Counted from the first letter of the stretch, positions 49,157 through 60,829 are shown. The stretch is DNA of 64,000 nt from Plumapathes pennacea (GCA_964036295.1 OZ038471.1:11426184-11490183); one strand, 5' to 3'. Made by a program: numbers and translations. Notes: generated by a model from the letters alone, not told the origin.

Positions 49157-50994
49157 TACCACAATAATTAGAAATATACAACAAAGTTTCGTTGTATTTC
49201 GTCACAAAACGTGACAGATAAAAAGAGCAAGCATTGTCTACAACTTTCTCGCAATCTGATTGGTTTATTTTTTCAAGTGCCTGAAATAGGCGTTTCTGAT
49301 TGGTCATTACAACAATAGCTTGAAAACTAACTTGGCGAGTTCAAAAGTTCTCGAAACGTGCACAAATGTTCAAACAACATTGCCGTTATTTGGGGGCAGA
49401 ATATACACATTAGCATTTGCAATAGTGCAGTCACGGAATATTCCACTCGGGAAGGACATAGCGCTGGTGTTTGAAGCACAAAGATGAACTGTGTTAGTTG
49501 AAGACGAACCCGAAGATGTCGCTGGAACAACTGCAGTTGAAGTCGGTGCTCGGCCAACTAGTGCATCGGAGAGGATGTTTGAGCAGTTCTTCAGTTGTTG
49601 AGCCGATGGTCTTGAGTTATAGCTTGCAATACTCTGTTCGTTGGCGTGACCAGAGATCGACATTATGTGGCGAGAAGGCACTTCGGCGTTGGACCAAATT
49701 GTGATGGCCGTCGCTCTAACACAGTGATTTGTGTAGATTTGTGAAAGGCCAGCGCCGAGCGAGATTTCTTTCATCATTTTCGACAGCGTGTTGACTCCCA
49801 GAGGGCTGTTGTCGTACCACACTTGATCTGATTCATTGGCTTTTGGCTTGGGTTGCTGGAAAAAGGCTGGCTGGTTTGGGTTCAGCTTTTGCACATACTT
49901 CTGAAGACACCTGTATAGGAGTCATCAATCTGACCCGTCGAGTAGAGCCGGGTCTGCTTTTCGTGGCTGGTTTTCTCAGATATTCCTCCCTGGTGGTTCT
50001 TGGTCTGGACATCGTGGGTCATTTCGGCGTAATTCTGGCCGTCTGCGTCGGTTAGAAACCTGAAACTATCCCGGCGAAGTTGCCTTTGACCTTCACAGCC
50101 GCACCGGCACCAGAACAGTGTAACGATAAACCACACACGGCGAAGGAGACCCGCGGCATCGCTGCAGCTTAAGAATGGGCTGTTTTTCAGCTTCTCGATA
50201 TCCTCTGGTTGGATGACTGCCTTGTGTTGCACGTTTTCTTTACCTTGTCTGCGGTTGAGCTTCAGTTTGCACCCAAGCATTTTGTTGGACCGGGCGAACA
50301 AGGGATTCTTGGTGATTTTCGCCTCCCGGTTGTTGGCGGCGAGATATCTCTCAACTGCATTTCTGAAACCAAGCAGCGACGACCTGCCGTATTCTTCACC
50401 CTTCTTGGTCCTAGCCTTGGCGTAAAATCTCCGAAGAACATTGTCCATGTCTTCGTACCTCATTGTCAATAAGTTGCTGGGTAGCTCGCGGTCACGGCAC
50501 CATTCTGCAATGTAAACAACAGCAGAACTTTGTAAGTACAGCTTTAAAAATATATTAACCATGACATATTTAATAAATATGTTTACCTTCGATTGTGTTG
50601 ACTATCCACTTTGTATTCTTCTTTGTTCCCTTTGCCTCAGCGCTGCTAATTATCGCCGTCAGGTCCTCATCGGTTAACAATGCAAAGCGAGTGTTTTCCG
50701 ACACTAATTTGTTAGTCTCGACCAGGCTTTCGGTTTGGGTTTTCTCTGCCATCTCAGCGTGTTCAATTAATTCGTCATCCGTTGTGTCAAAGCTGTCGAA
50801 ATCTGCTAAGACGTTTATACCGAGTTCAAAAGTCGGGAAGCACTCAAAATTATCCATGTTCAAATTATTAAAAGGAAGCCTCTGAAACATGAATGCTGGC
50901 GACACGAATGTTGGCGTCAGCATCGTTGTCTGGACTCTCATTTACCACGGTAAATCGACCAATCAGAGAGCGAGAAACTAGTGTGTTGTGGTAG
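49157..50994 (-). mobile_element. Unit carrying a tyrosine recombinase gene, with short TACCACAA ends
   Basis: The boundaries are TACCACAATAATTAG at the left and CTAGTGTGTTGTGGTA at the right, forming short inverted ends around a two-exon recombinase gene. Subterminal sequences match the 146-bp repeat next to it, which may be an internally deleted derivative. Cryptons normally lack inverted ends, so the relation needs testing. No target duplication was defined. Confidence 0.5.
49370..50857 (-). CDS. Crypton-type tyrosine recombinase (KIAA1958/DUF3504-like), two exons, one frameshift
   Basis: Exon 1 (50587-50857) starts MDNFECFPTFELGI and ends KKNTKWIVNTIE. The intron 50505-50586 has gtaaac and ttgcag borders. 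Exon 2 resumes with EWCRDRELPSNLLTMRYEDM, a core-binding SAM-like domain, then KTKNHQGGISEK-like catalytic segments. The C-terminal part reads WYDNSPLGVNTLSKMMKEIS, YTNHCVRATAITIWSNAEVP and IMSISGHANEQSIASYN, containing the HxxR and Gly-His of tyrosine recombinases. Between 49882 and 49894 the frame shifts by one base. Such genes derive from Crypton transposons and are common in cnidarians. The protein may be inactive because of the shift. Confidence 0.75.
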
Positions 50995-51147
50995 AAAAAG
51001 TAATGTTTTATGATGTAATTACTTACCAATTTCTGTCTCTCGGTTCTTTTGGTCACAATAATTCGTTCCAGTAGTTCGAGGCAAGGCTTTTTACAGAGAT
51101 TGATGACGGCAAACACACGTAAATGTAGTGATAAAAAAAAAGTTTAC

Positions 51148-51417
51148 CTGCTAGTACAACAAGTTCTGTGGTTGTACTGACGACTCCTTCTTTGTTGGAT
51201 GCTTCACAGGTGTAGTTTCCTGAATCGTTTGTTTGTACGTTGCTTATGCTGAGTCTGCCATCTCGTTGTTTGCTTCGTACCTGTGTCGGCCCCAACATAG
51301 ATCCTGTCCACTTAATTGTCGGTTTTGGTACATCAGAGGCGTTGCACTCAATCGTTAAATTTTTCCCAATTAGCAAAACAATGGGTGTCCTGGGTGTTTT
51401 CGTGAATGAAGGAGGAA
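51148..51417 (-). CDS. Immunoglobulin (I-set) domain exon, host cell-surface gene
   Basis: A 270-base exon with acceptor tatttcag and donor GCAG/gtaaac. It encodes LLIGKNLTIECNASDVPKPT, IKWTGS, RDGRLSISNVQTNDSGNYTC and EASNKEGVVSTTTEL, a complete I-set Ig domain with its two cysteines and the D-S-G-x-Y-x-C motif. It is the same size as the Ig exon at 60560-60829 and shares much sequence with it. Both exons are multiples of three and alternate with FNIII exons on the same strand, suggesting one receptor-like gene or tandem copies. Confidence 0.8.
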
Positions 51418-52107
51418 CTGAAATAAAAAAATGTTTTTCTGTTTGTGTCTACAGCGCTATTCATATCAATATTGCTATCTAGCATATACAGCCATGACGT
51501 CAAACCTCGCCTGCTCGGTTTAATATTTATGGATAATTCCTTCGTTTAATCATTACTGGTACTGCTGGCCGAAATTGATGAAAAACTGTTTTTTTAATAA
51601 AACAAAAAGAGCTATATGCATTTAATTACAACAAGAGCTGCTGACAGAGTGTAATAAGCAGGGACAGTCACTGACAGTCCGGGTGTTTTAATGTACACAT
51701 GGATAAGAGGTGGCGGTCCACAGCTCTCGTTCTCGATTTTGAGAGCGCTCAATGAAGGCGCAAAGCTAAGCTTGGGGACGAAGGGTCGTCCCGGTGTACT
51801 TCAAAGAATTTGCATAAACCCAACATGAGCGGCGTTATTGTACAGTGCCAGCATATTGATACACATACAAGTAAAACAATGAACACCGTAAGCTTCATTC
51901 TGAGAGAGTTGTTTCGATAACAATGAAAATTTGATCGCCGACCTGAATTGAGGAAATGGTCGTACTTTAAAATTCAATTTATAAGCACGGCTAGAATGAA
52001 CTTGGCAATAAATAAGATTTGAAACAATATCAACACGTTGATATATAACTTGGATTTCTTTGGCTTTCGTACACATAAACCAGAGAGGCGATATTCACAG
52101 ATTTAAT

Positions 52108-52450
52108 AAATTTCCACTGGTTTGCCGTGTTGTGGACTCTTATTTACCACGATTTACGTCATCACATGGTCAAAATGTTGTGGATTCACGAGGCGCTTCG
52201 CCGAGTGAGTCCGCAACTAATTTTGACCATGTGATGACGTAAATCGTGGTAAATAAGAGTCCACACCACGGCAAACCAGTGGAAATTTGTTTTTTACCAC
52301 AACGTTTAGAAATATACAGGAAACTTTTGTTGTATTTCGCTGCAAAACGTGACATGCTGGCGTCAGCTGGCGTCAGCATCGTTGTCTGGACTCTTATTTA
52401 CCACGGTAAATCGACCAATCAGAGAGCGAGAAACTAGTGTGTTGTGGTAA
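52108..52450. repeat. Palindromic repeat copy 3 plus adjoining short repeat
   Basis: 52108-52288 is the fold-back palindrome. 52289-52450 is the short repeat in reverse orientation, ending CTAGTGTGTTGTGGTA, with a small duplication of GCTGGCGTCA. Confidence 0.75.
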
Positions 52451-53159
52451 AAATACTTATAGCCAGGGAATCTGGATAGTTTGGTGCACAACACGTTTTG
52501 TACGATATTTTGATCAATTGTCACAATCGCATAGTTAGGTAGGTGTTTTTCATTCTTCCAACTAAAACGATTGCTCTTGGCTCTGCTATTATCGATCCCA
52601 ATCGAATTTCAATTCTAAAACGGCGTAAGTTCGACATGACAGTATAAACTAGCATCGACTTGCAAAACATGGGGTGGCCAGATGAGACGCAAGTCGATGC
52701 AAGCTTATGCAAGTTTGTAAAAATCTTTTCTCTTTTTAACGGTTCTGAGTCAGAGTCCTAGTCAGATGTCTCGATTGAGTTGGAACTTAATGAGTAGGCT
52801 TATAATTTTTTGGTTAAGACTTGCCTTAGCTAAGGCGCTTTTAGCTGTTTTAGATTAAAAAAAAAAAAAGAAAAAAAACTTACGTCGACTTGCATGGAAA
52901 TTTGAACATGTTCAAATTCGATGCAAGGCAATGCAAGTCGATGCAAGTCCTTGAAAGTTGGTGGCCCAACGAAACGCAAGCCCACGCAAGTTTGAAAACT
53001 TGCCTCGACTTGCATTTCGTTTGGCAAGGGCTTAAGAGGGAGAATACGAATCGGAAAATCAGTTCGGAATATACCATACGGAATATCATTTGAGACTGGA
53101 GCTTGTCTTGAGTAGTCTTGTTCATATAAATCTGTACTTGTTTTGACACTGTGTATCAG
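52451..53159. other. No gene; A-rich tract and short direct repeats
   Basis: Contains several GACTTGCAT-type short repeats (52650-53010) and an A-rich tract at about 52856-52880. Confidence 0.35.
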
Positions 53160-53600
53160 TGGTGCATAGCAAGCTGACGAACAGTTAAAATTACTAAATC
53201 CAAAAACATTTCTTGTGATTGTGTTGCATCGTCCCGATTCACACGCAAACTAGCGACGTAAACACAAGCGTAAACAAAAGAAGAAAGGAAAATAGATTTT
53301 TGCTTGCGTTCGTGTGGTTGCTTTGTGTCCGAGGCGACGACCGACAACATCTATGCCCCACAGGGTCTTCTTGGAGTCTGCACCATTTCCCCCGATCTTA
53401 CTCAAGTGAAACATTTTCTCAAGTGAGGGAGTTTACATGGTGAAGTTAACATGATCAACTCGAGTCGAAACTAAATCATGATAAGAAACTAGAAACTAGA
53501 AACGCGGCAAGTCTCACGAGAAGGAATAGGTTTGTCGGGAACAAGCACGATCAGAAATAGAGGCAACGGTAAATCGGTTTTAAGCAAAGACGGATTCCAG
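53160..53600. repeat. Dispersed ~440-bp repeat, copy 1
   Basis: It shares CACAAGCGTAAACAAAAGAA, GTCCGAGGCGACGACCGACA and CTCGAGTCGAAACTAAATCA with 54490-54910 and partly with 54935-55080. It has no coding content. Confidence 0.7.
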
Positions 53601-53851
53601 AAACTACACCGGAAAAGACAATCATGAAAGGCGATTAAGAGCATCATAAATAGTGCATTTTATGAAATTGTGGCGCGAATATTAAGTGACTTTGATTATG
53701 TCCAATATTAAAGACTCTACCCCATCCAAAGCCAGTTTTCGTTCTCTTGTCTTCTTGACAGGAAATGGCATTCTAAAGGGCCCAATGTCAAATAGTAAAA
53801 CAACACATATACATAGATGTATACATACCCACATTCACACAATACATACAT

Positions 53852-53881
53852 GCACACACACTCACACACACACACACACAT
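53852..53881. repeat. (CA)n microsatellite
   Basis: An interrupted CA run next to CATACACATTCACACA-like sequence. Confidence 0.85.
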
Positions 53882-54040
53882 ACTGCAGTCATGCAATATT
53901 TTAACCCAGGCGCCTATTGCACATACTCAATATACACACCGACATACACATACGCACGACGAACGAACAATGAAAGCGCTGGATCTTATCCACAGACATT
54001 TATAGGAAATCAATAAAAACTAACAAAGTTATGTACTTAC

Positions 54041-54307
54041 TTCCATGTGTCTTGAATAAGGTTTCATTGGACCATTTTCCAAGCTGATTCGAAGGCTTCA
54101 CAGGCCTGACTCGAACACTGTACAAAGTGTCTGGATCAAGATGGGTCAGATCTATTTTGGTGACGTTTCCTCGCTGTGCATCCTGGCGGAACTCAGTTAC
54201 ATTCATGTTTTGGCAATTGGTGAGTTCGATAATGTAAGCTGGCCAAGGACCGCTGTCAGCCAACAACACTGCCTTCCTCGATTCGATCTTCTGCATTGTT
54301 GGATTGA
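54041..54307 (-). CDS. Fibronectin type III domain exon, host cell-surface gene
   Basis: A 267-base exon with acceptor ttgtaaccag and donor GGAA/gtaagt. It encodes KAVLLADSGPWPAYIIELTN, VTKIDLTHLDPDTLYSVRVR and PVKPSNQLGKWSNETLFKT, the strand pattern of an FNIII domain (L-x-P-x-T-x-Y-x-V-x-V-R). It is related to the exon at 63360-63650. With the Ig exons it makes an alternating FNIII-Ig series on the minus strand. Extracellular adhesion or signalling is inferred. Confidence 0.75.
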
Positions 54308-54424
54308 CTGGTTACAAAGAAACAAAAATGCATTGTAGTTTATGGCAGCGTATTGTACTCGGCCTCGGAATTCCTGAAAAAGTTGCCGGTTCTCACGCAC
54401 AGAGACGCAACTACATTCAAGAAC

Positions 54425-55080
54425 TTACATTAGTACGTAGCCGCAATGTTCAGTTCGCTTATTATTAACGTGCAATCTCGGTACAAGCATAAAAGACTTG
54501 ACGGCCGACAAACAATTAGAATGAAGAATTCTAAACAATTTCTTGTGTTTGTGCTTGCGTCGTTCCGATTCACACGCGCAAAATAGCGACGCAAACACAA
54601 GCGTAAACAAAAGAAGAAAGGACAAAAGATCTTTGCTTGCGTTCGTGGTTCCTTCGTGTCCGAGGCGACGACCGACAACATCTATGCTCCACAGGGTCTT
54701 CTAGCAGTCTGCACCATTTCCCCCGATCTTACTCAAGTGAAACATTTTCTCAAGTGAAGGAGTTTACATGGCGAAATTAACATGATCAACTCGAGTCGAA
54801 ACTAAATCATGATAAAAAAAAAAACACTAGAAACTAGAAACGCAGCAAGTCTCACGAGAAGGAATAGGATCGTCGGGAAAAAGCACGGTAGAAGCAACGG
54901 TAAAGGGTTTTAAGCTTATTATCAACGTGCAATCTCGGCACAAGCATGAAAGACTTGACGGCCGACAAACAATTAGATGAAGAACTCTAAACAATTTCTT
55001 GTGTTTGTGCTTGTGTTGTTCCGATTGACACGCGCAAAATAACGACGCAAACACTAGCGCAAGGAAAAGAAGAAAGGAAA
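54425..55080. repeat. Dispersed repeat, copies 2 and 3
   Basis: 54490-54910 repeats most of 53160-53600. 54905-55080 repeats its first part again (CTTGACGGCCGACAAACAAT). The copies are direct and surround the FNIII exon at 54041. Confidence 0.65.
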
Positions 55081-56476
55081 AAAAATTGCTTCAAAAATCG
55101 CTTATTCACACAAAAGACGGCACAACGCACACACGTATAAGCACCCACACACACAAAACGCCGCTGGATTGTGATAATACAAAAGCGAAGCAACTACATT
55201 ACCACTTTTTCACAAAGTACAATCGATATTAGGTACCTGTCATTATTCATTAACTGGAGGGCGGGGGTGAGGAAAGTGTCGAAGGATTTTAGGGAGGCCA
55301 ATTTCACCGTTAATATGGGATGAGACAAAGAAGGGATCACTCACTTTGAGTTATGCTAAGACAAAAAGTGTTGGATGAGGGTGTATGAAATTTGAATTAT
55401 ATTATTTAGCAGGTTTTTAATATCGTTTCATGTCTCCTCGAGCCCTGCGATGGGAGTAATAGTGACACGATCTTGTTTTGAAATGTCCAGAGCGACGATC
55501 AACGACCTCCCTGTCCCGCAGATTCTTTTAGGAGTCTGCATTATTTACAACTTCACTCACTGGTTCATATGGCGATAATCAGCCTCTTGGAGTCAAACTA
55601 TTGAAGATAAGAAATTAGAGCACCACGAAACGCTGGAGTCTCTCGAGAAGGACTAAAGCTTGTCTTTAGAAAAACCGATGAAGCACAACATTAATTTGGA
55701 ATAATTTGGAATAATCTGGAATTATATTAGTATACATATCTATATCCGTGCAATCAAATTTATAAGAGCTATTTTGAACTTCTGAACATTTTCAAACGTT
55801 TCCTTTGACCATGAGAATTTACACTTCTTGTTGGATCGGACGTTGCGGATCTTCAGGTTACACTAGAATATTAATTTTTGAACGTTTCACTGTTAAAAAA
55901 ATATGCTACTTGCACAAACACGGGTGAAACTTTTCAAATCAATCTGAAATATTTCTTAACAAGACAGGCCCGTGGCCAGTGCGCTTGTGACGTCATTAGT
56001 ACAATGAATAGAGACACGCGGGGTCCCGGGAGAGGAACTTTTGTCGTGCGTTTATATGCAAAAGATATTATAGCCGAGTCAGTTTTTGCAAATAACGGAT
56101 CCAAGAGCTCCCTTTATTTTTCTTGCCCTCTTTTCTTCTAATTTTGGTCAAACAGATATTCACGAAAAAGTGTATTATAATAATTGAGAGAAAACAATTA
56201 TCGAAGGCCCTGTAGGAATATTCTTCGTTTGCAACAACCCAGTTTTCATTGCTTTCCGATGCACGTGACAGTACTTGTGTGACGCTTTCTATACAACCTG
56301 GCAACCTTGTTGAGTGAATTTTCAAGCTGACATGTTTTGTGGAGGAACTGTGTTGTCATTTTGTAATGGGATTGACTGGGGAATACCCGACATCTTAAGT
56401 AGCTGTAAGACAGCGTAATAGCCTTATCTCATCTTCCCAGCGTGTGCATCATGTTCAAGTAGCTGTAGCACATTAA
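55081..56476. other. Intron-like DNA, nothing recognised
   Basis: No domain-bearing frame. A diverged segment at 55430-55660 resembles the later part of the dispersed repeat. Confidence 0.3.
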
Positions 56477-56810
56477 GGCCCCGTCCACACTACGCCGGAT
56501 AAATTTGAAAACGCAACTTTCACTCTGAAAACGCAAGAAATGTTTTCCGTCCACACTGGAAAACGGATAAAATGTTTCCGGGCCCAAATGTATTGTTATT
56601 GCTCTACAAACGTCCCTGACAATCTTTGAAACCACTTGACGTGGCCACGTGAGTCAGGGTTTTCGAAAAGTTCCGTTTTCAAAAAGGTTTTTCGTCTACA
56701 CCAAAACGCAAAGCCGGCGCTTTCAAATTTATCCACTTTGAAGAGCGTTTTCCTAACCGTAAGAATAAAGTTGCGTTTTCAAATTTATCCGGCGTAGTGT
56801 GGACGGGGCC
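56477..56810. mobile_element. MITE with ~44-bp TIRs, PIF/Harbinger-like
   Basis: Ends begin GGCCCCGTCCACACTACGCC and are inverted over about 44 bases. A TAA triplet flanks both sides, the target duplication expected of Harbinger-type elements. It is 334 bp with no gene. Confidence 0.7.
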
Positions 56811-57176
56811 TAAAACATGACACTTCCCATGATGAAATTACTTCGTATGAAAAAGCCATCTCAGACGTTACGCACGACGCTTAAAAACAATGCAAGCCAA
56901 AATCGCTCCTAAAGTATGGCTTCCGTGCATCCAGAAAGCCAACTTATGATCGTTTTGTTTGGATCAACAACTGAAGGACCGGAATTTTTTTCTATATCCC
57001 TTGACAGAGAAAACCCATTATACTTGGTTCTGTGATTTTGATCTCTGAATACGTCTGATCTTGCAATGCCTGTGTTTTAACACATTTTAAAATACAAACG
57101 TATCTTAGCACCTCGGTTACTTTTGGCAATCTTCTTTTTGAGCTTCTAGCTTTCTCGCAGCGATGGTTTATTGATC

Positions 57177-57512
57177 CTAATTTTCTCTTTCCATTTCCAT
57201 CTGTGGCTTTTTATTGTTTCCATGTTGTTTACATGCACGTTCACGGAACGCATTAGCATTGTGAAGTACGTAAGCTCGGGTATAATCATGAACTTTTGAC
57301 GACTTTGGGACATTCTTTGAAATGTATTCTTGTATTAGTCGCCTGCTTTTTCTACTCTTGTTCAAAATGCGTGAAAGGTAATTCAATGGTACGTGGCTTG
57401 GCTCACGACTTCGTCTTGGAGGACTTCGGTTTTCTTTCACATAAACATTTATAGGAATACAATAAAACTGAGCGAAGCAAGATCTACCAACGGTCACTTT
57501 TTCCTCAGCCAT
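57177..57512 (-). CDS. Basic protein of unknown family, with a related copy nearby
   Basis: A 111-codon ATG frame on the minus strand. The central part SREPSHVPLNYLSRILNKSR followed by LIQEYISKNVPKSSKV matches a second open stretch at 59209-59490 (REPSRIPLRKVRRLLRKSKH and RRYISKFVPKSSALAE) in spacing and residues. The two therefore look like paralogues. The sequence is strongly basic and probably helical. No known domain is seen. A hydrophobic leader-like frame (57563-57748) lies just upstream, so a secreted peptide with two exons is possible but untested. Confidence 0.4.
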   Translation of the reverse strand: MAEEKVTVGRSCFAQFYCIPINVYVKENRSPPRRSREPSHVPLNYLSRILNKSRKSRRLIQEYISKNVPKSSKVHDYTRAYVLHNANAFRERACKQHGNNKKPQMEMEREN

Positions 57513-57562
57513 TTCCTAATTTTCAAATAATAACGCCATCTGTTCCACTGATTGTTTGACCT

Positions 57563-57748
57563 TCATGGCACCGAGCCAAAATCTCGCAACAACAACATAA
57601 ATGCACACAGAGTGAAATTTTGATTCCAAACAAAAGTCAGATTTTCTGACGCTTTACTTGTATCAGCAAGAATAATACAAAGTAAAAGAATACAAAGTAC
57701 CTTCAAGTTCACCCTCATACTAAACAGTTCCATATAATCCGCTATCAA
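57563..57748 (-). CDS. Possible signal-peptide exon
   Basis: The frame includes MRVNLKVLCILLLCIILADT, a good signal-peptide core, followed at once by a possible donor (ACAA/gtaaag). It lies upstream of the basic protein on the same strand. Without transcript support this is only a candidate. Confidence 0.3.
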   Translation of the reverse strand: MIADYMELFSMRVNLKVLCILLLCIILADTSKASENLTFVWNQNFTLCAFMLLLRDFGSVP

Positions 57749-57883
57749 GCGCTTGTCAAGAATCGCCGTCTTTACACAGGTTCTCGTCTTTGTATCTCGA
57801 GCGCCTTCGTTCAGCTTGTTCCTTCAAGTTCTCAAGGTTCTGGATATTAGATTCTTCGTACATTTCTGTACAGTTGTGCATAG

Positions 57884-58021
57884 TTATGCAGTTCATTGAT
57901 AAATTCATTGCATTTGCTTTCATGGCTTTCAATGTGGCTTTTGAGGCTGAACGGACCGACCCAAGCCAAAACCGCTCAATGAAATTTAGTATGGGTCTAC
58001 CGCAGCCGGCGTATGCGTTTG
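57884..58021 (+). CDS. Possible plus-strand signal-peptide exon
   Basis: MQFIDKFIAFAFMAFNVAFE followed by AERTDPSQNRSMKFSMGLPQ, running into a strong donor (TTT/gtaagtaag). It diverges from the minus-strand leader-like exon 140 bases away. Candidate only. Confidence 0.3.
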
Positions 58022-58569
58022 TAAGTAAGATGAGCGGTCCATAAAATAATCCACAGAGCCAACTAAGGCAAGCAACTTGCTGTCTTCAAAATGGCGAAAC
58101 TGCTTGCTCGACAAGTCACGTGATCACAACGTCATCACAAATCACATGATAATATCAACCAATCATCGCATGCAGATCTCTAACCCAGAAAAATAAAAAA
58201 ATAAAATCAAAGCAGCGTTGCCGCTCAAAGCTCGCCCATTCTTGTTGGTCGGTAGGGTTCACACGGTTTTTGTTTAAAATTTTATTTTGCTTTTATAGTT
58301 AGTGAGACATTATTCATATAACAGAATCTGCTCAAAATTGTGCAGAAAGCACTCTTCAGTTGAACCCAGAAACTTCCAAAGAAGAATCTTTTTGTACATT
58401 GGACACCTAGATTAGGTTCAATATGTTTCAACTGTTCCATTGGTGACAAATAATTGTGTTCAAAGCCAGGATTGCAGTCATGATGCTGTAAATAGTGCAG
58501 TACAAAATAATATAAATCAAAATGATAATACTGTTTGTGCAGTTAGTTGCTCAAACAAGAAAGATTGTG

Positions 58570-59190
58570 ATTCTTCAGCTGTTGAGGAATGAAAAGCTTA
58601 TTTGAGAGATTATAAAAGAAAGCAAAGAATGGATCAACAATATCTTGCTAAAGATAAGCTAATGAGAATGCACATGAAACAGAAAAAGTAATCCCAAAGT
58701 AAAACAAAAAGAAGATAAAGCTAAGAAAATATACAGAGAAGCAAACCCAGATTATGTGAAAGAAAAAGAGAGACAGGCCAAAAAAAGAAAAAGGGAAAAG
58801 GACCCAGATTTTGTTAAAGAAAAAGAGACAAGCCAAAAAAATACAAAGGCAAAAAAATCCACAATTAGTGAGACTAAAAGAAAAACAGACGAAGCAAAAA
58901 CAAAGAGTAAACAAATTAAAAACCATTGAGGGTCTTATTAAGCAACTTCATGAAAATATTAAATGTGGACCTGAGTTATGTGTACTTGCTGTGATCAACT
59001 TTGGTACAAAGCTGGTGTGATTAGATGTCATGAACATTCATTCAACTCAGATCTTAATGCATCAGTCAAACTTTGTATCACTGGGGAAGAAAGTGTGAAC
59101 AATTCTGAATGGATTTGTAGAACTTGTCATCAAAACATCAAAGCTGGTAAGTTGCCAAGTTGTGCAAAGGCCAATAAAATGACATTCCCA
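58570..59190 (+). pseudogene. Helitron Rep/helicase N-terminal fragment
   Basis: Broken plus-strand frames show a lysine-rich region with repeated DPDFVKEKE-like units, then CTCCDQLWYKAGVI, CITGEESVNNSEWICRTCHQ and GKLPSCAKANKMTFPHKP. This cysteine-rich block precedes the helicase of many animal Helitron-like proteins. Rep and helicase motifs are absent, so only a fragment remains. Confidence 0.6.
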
Positions 59191-59208
59191 CATAAGCCAC
59201 ATAAAGCC

Positions 59209-59490
59209 TTAATTTTTATGTTTCATATTTGGCCGCTGCTTACACAGATAAACAGATTTGTGAACCTTAATCTTGCTCTTATTTACAAGCTTTACGTGCC
59301 TCGTTAGACAGTGATTGGCACGGGTTTCATGCCTTTTACAACATTCGGCAAGAGCAGACGACTTGGGAACAAATTTACTTATGTAGCGACGTACCTTACG
59401 TCGCACGTGTTTGCTCTTTCGCAAAAGCCTTCGAACTTTGCGTAATGGAATACGCGACGGTTCTCTCGCTCGCTTCCGATTAGTTTTACC
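59209..59490 (-). pseudogene. Related copy of the basic protein at 57177-57512
   Basis: The open stretch reads KTNRKRAREPSRIPLRKVRR, then HVRRKVRRYISKFVPKSSAL and KRHETRANHCLTRHVKLVNK, without a clear ATG. It matches the other copy over about 40 residues. It overlaps the end of the Helitron-like fragment on the opposite strand. Confidence 0.4.
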
Positions 59491-60559
59491 CTTCCACGTA
59501 AAATGTTAACGCGACCGTCCGTCAAGCATTTCACGTTCAGATGTTTCTACCGCAACACAATCCTTGCCATTCGATCTGGCGACGTGATAGCTTGTGTCAA
59601 TCACAGCTGTAGAAGCACCCTCGTTTAACGCCTGGTCTTTGTTTACAAAACAGCACAATGTCTGCGTTTCAAAATCACAGCATTTCATTAATTTCAGTGT
59701 CGCTCAATCGCGGTATATTTTCGTAATCACAGCACAATCCCTACATTCGTAGAAACACCCAGGCCTAATGGCCAAACAAACTTCGAATGCTTGACAACCA
59801 TGACAAACAAGAAATTCCACATGAAGCTTCGACGTCTTCTGTTTGAACGAACTGCGTAACACAACCATGCCCAAATTTGGAAACTGACAAGTTCCTTCTT
59901 TGGAAATTCCTTATTTGGAAGTCCATTGTTGACACAGAAGCCTGGAAGGACACCGTGACAACTTCAAGCTCGCCTTCACTTCGTGAGGCGAGCTTAAAAA
60001 ATCGCTGCATTTTATAGCTTGTGACGTCACAAGCAATAACACTGCGGCCGTTTTCGTCATGTTTTTGCCTGGACTGTTGTTATGTGCTAACAAGCCGCGT
60101 TGAAAGACAATTGTCGAATCTATTATTCACAGTCTCCCCTGTTACTGCTAATAATCTGTTTCTCAGCGTAATATTGAAACAAGGCTATTCCTCTCCTATT
60201 TCGAATCTTATTAAAAATATCGCTTGTTGTGACTTGTACCAGCTTCATATATATAATTTTGTGGAAAATGAAATTCCAACAATTCGTGTGTCATTGAAGC
60301 GAGACTTCAAGAGCAGTCACATGACCACCACTGTAGTAAATTTCCCGAGAAAAAACTTTGAATCCCGACTTGGTGTCAAAAGATATTTGTTATGGTAGAA
60401 ATTATACGGGCACTGATGAAGGAATATTTCATGCTGTTTCAAGCAGCGGAGCAAATTGAACGCTACAATTGATCATGACCAACAGCATTGTCTCCCTCGG
60501 TCGAAAATAAACAAAGCTATCGGTCAAATATATACAAAAATCAATATATGAGTATTCAC
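59491..60559. other. No gene recognised
   Basis: Host DNA between the basic-protein copy and the second Ig exon. Frames are short and lack domains. Confidence 0.3.
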
Positions 60560-60829
60560 CTGGCAGACCTGCAACAAGCTCCGTTGTTGTATTAATAACT
60601 CCTCGTTTGTTGGATGCTTTACAGGTGTAGTTTCCTGAGTCGTTTATCTGTATTTGGCTTATGCTGAGTCGGCCATCTTGTTGTTGGCATCTTCCCTGAG
60701 GAAACGGCAACTGCAATCGTGTCCACTCCACTGTTGGTTTAGGTACACCAGAGGCATTGCATTCCATAACTGCATTTTCTCCGGTTACAAAATAGATGAT
60801 TTTCTTGGGTTTTTTGGTGAATGAAATTA
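60560..60829 (-). CDS. Immunoglobulin (I-set) domain exon, second copy
   Basis: A 270-base exon with acceptor ttgttgcag and donor CCAG/gtgaat. It encodes VTGENAVMECNASGVPKPTV, EWTRLQLPFPQG, DGRLSISQIQINDSGNYTC and KASNKRGVINTTTELV. Both Ig cysteines and the D-S-G-N-Y-T-C motif are present. Length and sequence match the exon at 51148-51417, so the two arose by duplication. Confidence 0.8.

Noticed and set aside
58648-58926. Hydrophobic minus-strand frame rich in Phe and Leu
   Set aside because: It is the complement of the lysine-rich plus-strand Helitron-like coding stretch, so its composition is a shadow effect.
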